Of a stretch of 27,305 bases of DNA, positions 22,503 through 27,305 are shown in pieces. The notes under the pieces were generated by a model. The model did not search any database. It saw nothing but the letters and a program-made list of their open reading frames with translations, and was not told where the DNA came from. This DNA is from LB3-1 sp036401895 (lineage in GTDB: Bacteria > Chloroflexota > Chloroflexia > Chloroflexales > Kallotenuaceae). Made by a program: the position numbers and the translations under genes. Location of the stretch: contig DASWTW010000221.1 of NCBI GenBank assembly GCA_036401895.1, forward strand, positions 1 to 27,305. Direction: 5' to 3'. Numbering within the stretch: position 1 is the first letter of the stretch; every line of letters begins with the position of its first letter.

Positions 22503-23372
22503 CTACCTCACATTCCGCCGGAAGCTGCGCACGGCCAGCGTCAGCGTGATTGCCGCGATCACGGACAGAATCAGCAGCGCCCGGATCATCTCGCTCTGGG
22601 GATCGAGCCCCGTGATCGACTGCGAGCCGTTGAGCAGAATGCGCATGCCGTCGATGGCGTAGGTGACCGGGTTGAAGCGCGCGATCGTTTGCAGCCAGGA
22701 GGGCAGCAGCTGAAGCGGCAGCTGCGCCGAGCTGGTGAAGAGCAGCGGCAGCGTCAGGAAGTTTGCGATCAAAAACGTCGATTCGGTGTTGCGCGTGCGC
22801 AGCGCGATAAACACGTTCAGCCCCGCCAGCCCCAGCCCAAACAGCAGCGCGATGCCCAGCGCTCCCAGCACGCCCAAAATGCCGTACTCGTAGGTAACGG
22901 GCTGCGCCTGGAACTGTCCCGCGATCCAGGTGATCAGGATGATCAGAATCGCCTGCACGATCATGCGCGTGAGATCGCCCAGGATCTTGCCGAGCAGGAT
23001 CGCCATACGGTTGATCGGCGTCGTCAGCAGCTTGTCGAGAAAGCCGCTGTCCATGTCGGTGATAATGCCGATGCCGGACTGCGCCGCGCCAAACAGGATC
23101 GTCTGGAGAATCACGGCGGGCATGAAAAATTGAAAGTAGCTCTTGCCGCCGAACGCCGCCGCCGCGCCCGGAAACTGCGTCAGCCGGCTGAAGATCTGCC
23201 CGAAGAGCAGCAGCCAGATCATCGGCTGGATCAGCGAAAAGTAGAGCATGGCCGGGCGCCGAAACAGCTTGCGGATCGAGCGCATGTAAAGCGCGCTCAG
23301 CTCGCTGAGAAAGGTCCCGAGATTACGCGGCACCGGTTGGGCCAGTGGCTGCGGCTGTGCCTGTGTTGCCAT
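22503..23372 (-). CDS. ABC-2 type transporter permease (DrrB-like)
   Basis: 289 residues. After a Pro/Gln-rich start come six hydrophobic segments with the ABC-2 membrane pattern: IRKLFRRPAMLYFSLIQPMIWLLLFGQIF near the N-terminus, a central DMDSGFLDKLLTTPINRMAILLGKI coupling segment, and the late NPVTYAIDGMR motif. The latter two are typical of DrrB/NodJ-type permeases. The ATG at 23372 has GAGGAA about six bases upstream and is preferred to that at 23390. It lies 49 bp after the ATPase gene and needs it for drug or lipid export. The substrate is unknown. Its stop is only 12 bp from the intergenic inverted-repeat element. Confidence 0.9.
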   Translation of the reverse strand: MATQAQPQPLAQPVPRNLGTFLSELSALYMRSIRKLFRRPAMLYFSLIQPMIWLLLFGQIFSRLTQFPGAAAAFGGKSYFQFFMPAVILQTILFGAAQSGIGIITDMDSGFLDKLLTTPINRMAILLGKILGDLTRMIVQAILIILITWIAGQFQAQPVTYEYGILGVLGALGIALLFGLGLAGLNVFIALRTRNTESTFLIANFLTLPLLFTSSAQLPLQLLPSWLQTIARFNPVTYAIDGMRILLNGSQSITGLDPQSEMIRALLILSVIAAITLTLAVRSFRRNVR

Positions 23373-23421
23373 AGATCGTTCCTCAACCATTTATTCGGGG
23401 ATCGTTCAATCGCCTGTCGAG

Positions 23422-24450
23422 CTAGCGCCGTCGACGCCGTCCGCCCCACGGACCGCCGCGCCCGCTGCGCCAGTTGGTGTTGACCTCTTCCTGGCGGATC
23501 GACTGACCGGTATATTTCAAGAACACATCGTCGAGCGTCGGGCTGGTCAGCGACAGGCGTCCGACGTTCAGTCCGGCCCCGTTGAGCGCCAGCAGCACCT
23601 GCGGCACCATCGCGCCGCCGTCCTGCGCGATCACGTTGATGCCGTCCTTGGCCAGAGCGGTGTCGCGCACAAACGGCAGGCCCTTGAGCAGCTCGACCGC
23701 CTGCTGAGCCTGCTCCTCGCCGCTCTTGCCGTTGTCGTTGAAAGTCAGCGCGATCACGTCGCCGCCTAGCTGGGCCTTGAGCTGCGCCGGGCTGCCCTCG
23801 GCGATGATCGTGCCGTGGTCGATGATCGCCAGCCGGTCGCACAGCCGGTCGGCCTCTTCCATGTAGTGCGTGGTCAGAAAGATCGTCAGGCCCTCGTCTT
23901 TGTTCAGCCGCTCCAGGTATTGCCACAGATTGGCGCGATTCTGCGGATCAAGGCCGGTGGTCGGCTCGTCCAGGAACAGCACCTGCGGCCGGTGAATCAG
24001 CCCGGTCGCTAAGTCCAGCCGCTTGCGCATGCCGCCCGAGAACGAGCCCGCCGACCGATCGGCGTCGTTGGTCAGATCCATCAGCGCCAGCAGCTCGTCC
24101 ACGCGCTGCCTGAGCACATCGCCGGGCAGATGGTAGAGCTTGCCCTGAAGCGTCAGGTTTTCGCGCGCCGTCAGATCATCGTCGACGCCGACTTCTTGCG
24201 CCGCATAGCCGATCAGCCGCCGAATCTGGTTGGTCTCGCGGCTGATGTCATGGCCCAGGATCGTGGCCGCGCCGCCGCTCTTGGCCAGCAGCGTGATCAA
24301 CATTTTGATCGTGGTGGATTTGCCCGCTCCGTTGGGGCCTAGAAAGCCGAAGAACTCGCCGCGTGTGACCTGAAAGCTGATGCCTTTGACCGCTTCGGTG
24401 CCGTCGGCATAGACTTTTTGCAGGCCACGCACATCAATAACCGCATCCAT
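23422..24450 (-). CDS. ABC transporter ATP-binding protein (DrrA-like)
   Basis: 342 residues with all ATPase motifs: Walker A GPNGAGKST at 38-46, Q-loop AAQEVGVD near 89, signature SFSGGMRKR near 137, Walker B VLFLDEPTTGLD near 156 and the switch His in TTHYMEEADR. The C-terminal ~120 residues are the extra domain of the daunorubicin-resistance (DrrA) group, ending SLTSPTLDDVFLKYTG. A Gly/Arg-rich tail (GRGGPWGGRRRRR) follows. AGGAGG precedes the ATG at 24450, and the ATG shares its first A with the TGA of marR, so expression is coupled. With the permease it forms an efflux pump under MarR control. Confidence 0.95.
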   Translation of the reverse strand: MDAVIDVRGLQKVYADGTEAVKGISFQVTRGEFFGFLGPNGAGKSTTIKMLITLLAKSGGAATILGHDISRETNQIRRLIGYAAQEVGVDDDLTARENLTLQGKLYHLPGDVLRQRVDELLALMDLTNDADRSAGSFSGGMRKRLDLATGLIHRPQVLFLDEPTTGLDPQNRANLWQYLERLNKDEGLTIFLTTHYMEEADRLCDRLAIIDHGTIIAEGSPAQLKAQLGGDVIALTFNDNGKSGEEQAQQAVELLKGLPFVRDTALAKDGINVIAQDGGAMVPQVLLALNGAGLNVGRLSLTSPTLDDVFLKYTGQSIRQEEVNTNWRSGRGGPWGGRRRRR

Positions 24451-24932
24451 CAGTCCTCCTCATCGCGCGCTGGCCGCTCATGGGTCGCGCCGATCTGTTC
24501 CGTGTGCATCGTGTAGATCGCCCGCTCAAGCAGGCTCAAAAAAAGCTGCTGCTCCTCGGGCGATAGTCCGTGGAGCAATCGCTCCATGCCGCGCACCTGA
24601 TCCTGGTAGATCTGCTCGAAGAAGCGGCGGCCCTCGTCCGTGAGCGAGAGCAGCGCCACGCGGCTGTCTTCGGGATGGCTTTCGCGCTGCACCAGGCCGG
24701 TTTGAATCAGCCGCCGCGTGAGCGCCGTCACCGAGGGCGGCGTCATCTGGAGCTGCTCGGCCAGATCTTTCATCGCCAGCGTGTTGTCGTGGGCCAGCAG
24801 ATGCAGCGTCCGCAGATGCGAGAACGAAAGATTGAGCTGGCTCAGCCGTACGTGTACCGGGTTGTGCTTGCCCCGGCGCAGCAGATCGAAAAGCTGTACC
24901 AGCCGACGCGCGTTTTCGTGAATATCTGCCAT
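24450..24932 (-). CDS. MarR-family transcriptional regulator
   Basis: 160 residues with a winged helix. The recognition region is AMKDLAEQLQMTPPSVTALTRRLIQTGLVQRE (~52-84), followed by the wing HPEDSRVALLSLTDEGR. Flanking helices form the dimer interface. It is the first gene of the marR-ATPase-permease operon and overlaps the ATPase gene by one base. A perfect inverted repeat lies 13 bp upstream of its ATG. MarR proteins repress such operons until a toxic or phenolic ligand binds. The ligand is not predictable here. The Shine-Dalgarno is weak (GAAAGAA), which would suit a low-level autoregulated repressor. Confidence 0.92.
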   Translation of the reverse strand: MADIHENARRLVQLFDLLRRGKHNPVHVRLSQLNLSFSHLRTLHLLAHDNTLAMKDLAEQLQMTPPSVTALTRRLIQTGLVQRESHPEDSRVALLSLTDEGRRFFEQIYQDQVRGMERLLHGLSPEEQQLFLSLLERAIYTMHTEQIGATHERPARDEED

Positions 24933-24945
24933 AGAGTTCTTTCAA

Positions 24946-24962
24946 TTAGTTAGGCTAACTAA
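24946..24962 (-). promoter_or_regulatory. MarR operator
   Basis: Perfect inverted repeat with arms TTAGTTAG and CTAACTAA around one central G. It lies 13 bp upstream of the marR start, in AT-rich DNA where the promoter must be. TAGTTAG/CTAACTA half-sites are typical of MarR-family operators. Autoregulation of the efflux operon is inferred. Confidence 0.75.
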
Positions 24963-25025
24963 CTATCTGGTAGTATAGCACGTTTCTGTTCTGCCACAAG
25001 TGCTGATCTGGGTAGAACAAATGTC

Positions 25026-25056
25026 TTGACTCTCAAGTTGCTTGAGGGTTTATGCT
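25026..25056 (+). promoter_or_regulatory. MerR-type promoter with 19-bp spacer and dyad operator
   Basis: TTGACT (25026-25031) and TATGCT (25051-25056) are separated by 19 bp rather than 17, the spacing that MerR-family activators correct by twisting DNA. The spacer holds the dyad CTCAAG-TTG-CTTGAG (25032-25046). The merR gene begins 48 bp downstream, so this is very likely its own regulated promoter. Confidence 0.8.
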
Positions 25057-25103
25057 TGGCTGGCACTGAGGAATTGCGGCCACGTCTAACAAAGCAGGTA
25101 ACG

Positions 25104-25949
25104 ATGATCAAGATCGGCGAGTTCTCGAAGCTGGTGCAGGTTCCCGTTCCCACCCTGCGCTACTACGATCAGCTCGGGCTATTGAAGCCCGTCGAGGTGG
25201 ATCGCTCGACCGGCTACCGCTACTACTCGGCCAGCCAGCTACCGCGCCTGCATCGCATTCTGGCGCTCAAGGGTCTCGGCTTTTCCCTGGAGCAGATCGC
25301 GGTGGTGCTGGATGAAGGATTAACGCCCGAGCAGATGCGCGGCATGCTGCGGCTGCGTCACGCCCAGATCAGCCAGCAGCTCATCGAGGCGCGCAGCCAG
25401 CTGGTCGAGGTCGAGGCGCGTCTTCAGCAGATCGAGCGCGAGGATCAGCTCTCGACCTATGACGTGATTCTGAAGCAGGTCGATCCGCTGCTGGTAGCCG
25501 AGGTCCGGGCGATCCTGCCACATCACAGCGCAGTCGGATCGCTGTTTGGCGAAGTGTACGAGGCGATCGGCGCGCATGCCAGCGTGGCGCTGTGGCCCAA
25601 TCCCGGCGCTGGCGGTCAAACGCTGGTGCTGTGGTACGACACCGAGTTCAAAGAGCGCGATGTCGACGGCGCGGCTGCCTTCATGCTGCGCTGTCCGGTT
25701 CCCGAGAGCGGCCGGATGCGCGTCCACGAGCTGCCCGCCGTGACGGTGGCGGCTACCGTTCATCATGGCCCCTACAACACCATCGGCGATGCCCACGCCG
25801 CGATCCTGACCTGGATCGACACCAACGGCTACCGCATCGCCGGGCCTGACCGCGAGCTGAATCTGTATCACACCATGCCGATTCGCCTCGACGATCCCAC
25901 GTATGTCACCGAGATCCAATATCCGGTTGAAAAAGCTGTCGATCAATAA
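25104..25949 (+). CDS. MerR-family regulator with GyrI-like effector domain (BmrR-like)
   Basis: 281 residues. Residues 1-70 are the MerR winged helix (MIKIGEFSKL, PTLRYYDQLGLL, TGYRYYSASQL). A coiled coil at ~85-115 is followed by a GyrI-like/AraC effector-binding domain (~120-281) with HELPAVTVAATVHHGPYNTIGDAH, a motif typical of drug-binding BmrR-type domains. The ATG at 25104 starts the conserved domain. An upstream start at 25026 would place coding sequence inside the promoter and is rejected. The Shine-Dalgarno is weak (CAGGTAACG). It is followed after 28 bp by a second gene with a similar effector domain. It probably activates this pair, and perhaps others, on binding hydrophobic or cationic compounds. 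Confidence 0.92.
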   Translation: MIKIGEFSKLVQVPVPTLRYYDQLGLLKPVEVDRSTGYRYYSASQLPRLHRILALKGLGFSLEQIAVVLDEGLTPEQMRGMLRLRHAQISQQLIEARSQLVEVEARLQQIEREDQLSTYDVILKQVDPLLVAEVRAILPHHSAVGSLFGEVYEAIGAHASVALWPNPGAGGQTLVLWYDTEFKERDVDGAAAFMLRCPVPESGRMRVHELPAVTVAATVHHGPYNTIGDAHAAILTWIDTNGYRIAGPDRELNLYHTMPIRLDDPTYVTEIQYPVEKAVDQ

Positions 25950-25977
25950 CCAATCGTTCCAAGCAAGGAGCAAGCAC

Positions 25978-26493
25978 ATGAAGATCACCGAGCCGAAAAT
26001 CGAAGAGCGCGCCGAGCAGCCCTACATGGGTATCCGTACCGAGGTTACGATGCAAGAGCTGGGCAACGGCCTGGTCCCACAGTCGCTGGATGAGATCTTT
26101 GGCTGGCTGGAGCAGCAGGGAATCGCGCCCGTCGGCCCGCCGATTATGCGCTTCCACGTTATCGATATGGAGTGTAATCTCGATGTCGAGATCGGCGTTC
26201 CCGTGGCGAATGCAGAAGCCGGCAATGGTCGCATCCAGCCAAACTCGCTGCCGGCCGGCCGCTACGCAGCGCTGGTGTACACCGGAGTAGAAAACGGCAT
26301 CCCGGCGAACGGGGCGCTGCTGGACTGGGGCGCGAAGCAGGGGCTCGTGTGGGACACCTTCCCGTCGGACAAAGGCGATGGCTTCGGCGCGCGCTACGAG
26401 ACGTTGCTGATGGGGCCTGAAGACGATCCCGATCCGGCGAACTGGGACAGCGAGGTCGCGATCCGGCTGGCGGACGAGCAGTCGCAGCCGTAG
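25978..26493 (+). CDS. Stand-alone GyrI-like small-molecule-binding domain protein
   Basis: 171 residues from the ATG at 25978, which has AAGGAG seven bases upstream. A frame extension to 25903 overlaps the merR end and is rejected. The whole protein is a GyrI-like/AraC effector-binding fold, with IEERAEQPYMGIRTEVTMQEL, a central MECNLDVEIGVPV strand and PAGRYAALVYTG. It has no DNA-binding part. Such proteins bind or sequester hydrophobic ligands, and in some families hydrolyse cyclopropanoid toxins. Its place directly after the MerR/GyrI regulator suggests that it buffers or destroys the inducer. Which ligand is unknown. Confidence 0.85.
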   Translation: MKITEPKIEERAEQPYMGIRTEVTMQELGNGLVPQSLDEIFGWLEQQGIAPVGPPIMRFHVIDMECNLDVEIGVPVANAEAGNGRIQPNSLPAGRYAALVYTGVENGIPANGALLDWGAKQGLVWDTFPSDKGDGFGARYETLLMGPEDDPDPANWDSEVAIRLADEQSQP

Positions 26494-26518
26494 TCAGCAG
26501 CGGCCCATTTGCCGAAAC

Positions 26519-26537
26519 GCCCGACCACTGGTCGGGC
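26519..26537. terminator. Short hairpin between convergent genes
   Basis: GCCCGACCACTGGTCGGGC forms an 8-bp stem with a 3-base loop between the end of the GyrI gene and the end of the minus-strand secreted-protein gene. No T-run follows, so termination is plausible but weakly supported. Confidence 0.4.
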
Positions 26538-26568
26538 GCGCTGCTGTATGGCGTTCTTCTACTGGAGC

Positions 26569-26925
26569 TTACGGCGTTCCACCCGAGCAATACACATTGA
26601 CGCTTTTGGAGGCCGTCGCACCGCTGCTGTCCTGGACGCTGAAGGTAACGCTGCGGGTTGTGCCAATCGAGCAGGAGACAGTGATCGTCGAGCTGGCGGC
26701 CCCATCGTAGCGCGACTTGTAGAGAATATTCCAGCTGTACGTGTAGATTCCCGTTCCGCCGCTCACGTAACCGTCGCAGATAAAGCCGGTGCGGAGCGTT
26801 TCGCAGCCGAGCGTAGCGGTAAGCGTGGAGGCGACAGCGGGCTGCGGCTGGCTCGCTATGCCGAACGAGCCGAGCGCTACCAGCGCGGCGATCAAGATGG
26901 ACTGGCGACGAAGCGAACTGCGCAT
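26569..26925 (-). CDS. Small secreted Cys-containing PKD/Ig-like protein
   Basis: 118 residues from the ATG at 26925, which has AAGGGAG five bases upstream. The longer frame from 27093 lacks such a site. A basic start and hydrophobic segment (SILIAALVALGSFGIASQ) form a signal peptide, probably cleaved near AVAS. The mature ~85 residues read as a single PKD/Ig-like beta-sandwich (YVSGGTGIYTYSWN, SVTFSVQDSSGATASKSVNVYC). Four cysteines probably make two disulfides. No enzyme motif is seen. It ends ten bases or so after the domain, so the protein is complete. A small exported binding protein is likely; its partner is unknown. Confidence 0.75.
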   Translation of the reverse strand: MRSSLRRQSILIAALVALGSFGIASQPQPAVASTLTATLGCETLRTGFICDGYVSGGTGIYTYSWNILYKSRYDGAASSTITVSCSIGTTRSVTFSVQDSSGATASKSVNVYCSGGTP

Positions 26926-27086
26926 AGCGGCTCCCTTTTCACGAAGAGGATTTTCTGGAGAGTGGGCGTATCGGCTATTGTAGCAGCGGTTAAGGTTGCG
27001 CTCAAATCGTGGGTGAGCGTGGGCCGGCTGCTGTAATGATATGGTTGCTCGCGCCCTGGCTGTCGACGCGCCATGTGTGACTGTGG

Positions 27087-27115
27087 TTGACACAGCGCCG
27101 GGGTAGAGTTATGGG
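27087..27115 (+). promoter_or_regulatory. Candidate sigma-70-type promoter of the hydrolase gene
   Basis: A consensus TTGACA (27087-27092) lies 17 bp before TATGGG (27110-27115), which is followed by the AAAGGAG Shine-Dalgarno and the ATG at 27139. The -10 box is imperfect. Confidence 0.5.
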
Positions 27116-27138
27116 GCATCGCGTGAAAGGAGTATCCG

Positions 27139-27305
27139 ATGCCTCAGGTTGTATCCAACGACGGCACGACGATCGTCTATGAGCGCAGCGGCGAGGGGCC
27201 GCCGCTCGTCATCGTTGACGGCGCTCTGTGCTCACGTGCGTTTGGTCCCAGCGCAGCGCAGGCCGAGCGCCTCGCCGATCAGCTCACCGTCTACACCTAC
27301 GATCG
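27139..27305 (+). CDS. Alpha/beta hydrolase, 3'-truncated by window end
   Basis: Only the first 55 codons are present. The ATG at 27139 has AAAGGAG six bases upstream. The peptide begins MPQVVSNDGTTIVYERSGEG, followed by PPLVIVDGALCSRAFGP and a strand ending VYTYDR. The order DGTTIxYxRSGxGPPxVxVDGA...VYTYDR is typical of small bacterial alpha/beta hydrolases of the haloperoxidase/esterase type. The catalytic Ser, Asp and His would lie beyond the window, so activity cannot be judged. Confidence 0.8.
   Translation, partial: MPQVVSNDGTTIVYERSGEGPPLVIVDGALCSRAFGPSAAQAERLADQLTVYTYD

Noticed and set aside
1..27305. tRNA, rRNA, riboswitch, insertion sequence or prophage genes
   Set aside because: Intergenic stretches on both strands were scanned by eye. 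No cloverleaf, conserved rRNA segment, transposase, integrase or phage structural motif was recognised.

Overview
The window is GC-rich, densely coded DNA with very frequent GATCG/CGATC words. It carries a long YD-repeat (RHS) protein, secreted FG-GAP and cohesin-like proteins, an ArsR-ArsC fusion, a DrrAB-type exporter and an intergenic CCCTCACCCC-type inverted repeat. Together these suggest a filamentous or gliding Chloroflexota (Chloroflexia-like) bacterium. That placement is inference: no rRNA, tRNA or other phylogenetic marker is present.

Layout. (1) 1-7012, plus strand: three secreted or surface genes. These are a 5'-truncated RHS protein broken by an apparent one-base frameshift near 1932, a secreted FG-GAP beta-propeller, and a secreted cohesin-like protein. 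The RHS C-terminal tip is a string of peptidoglycan modules: LysM, RlpA-type barrel, M23 peptidase. (2) 7095-11082, minus strand: an arsenic-type operon, with an inverted-repeat operator, an ArsR-ArsC fusion and a translationally coupled aquaporin (AqpS-like). A metallophosphoesterase and a DHA2-type MFS exporter follow. (3) 11665-15020, minus strand: the highlight. Two cytochromes P450 flank a 29-codon gene (13602-13691) that begins behind a perfect Shine-Dalgarno sequence overlapping the stop of the first P450. Its peptide ends in WYMWYVYHHI. A small gene with an aromatic core between two P450s is the layout expected of a P450-crosslinked RiPP: WYMWY resembles the atropopeptide (tryptorubin) core WYIWY, and the Tyr/His end recalls biarylitides. 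A GNAT acetyltransferase follows. (4) 15603-18455, plus strand: a CDP-alcohol phosphatidyltransferase, a TVP38/TMEM64 membrane protein and a disulfide oxidoreductase in a tight operon. (5) 18505-21102, minus strand: a large polytopic membrane protein and a CvpA-family protein. (6) 21165-22361: a TrmA/RlmD-type RNA m5U methyltransferase with an Fe-S motif, then a structured intergenic repeat. (7) 22503-24962, minus strand: a marR-drrA-drrB-like drug efflux operon with a MarR operator. (8) 25026-26493, plus strand: a MerR/GyrI regulator behind a 19-bp-spacer promoter and a stand-alone GyrI-like protein. (9) 26569-27305: a small secreted protein (minus) and the start of an alpha/beta hydrolase (plus).

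The main claims are the RiPP-like P450 locus and the RHS protein with a cell-wall-lytic tip. Both rest on motifs read directly from the sequence. The products and activities are inferred.
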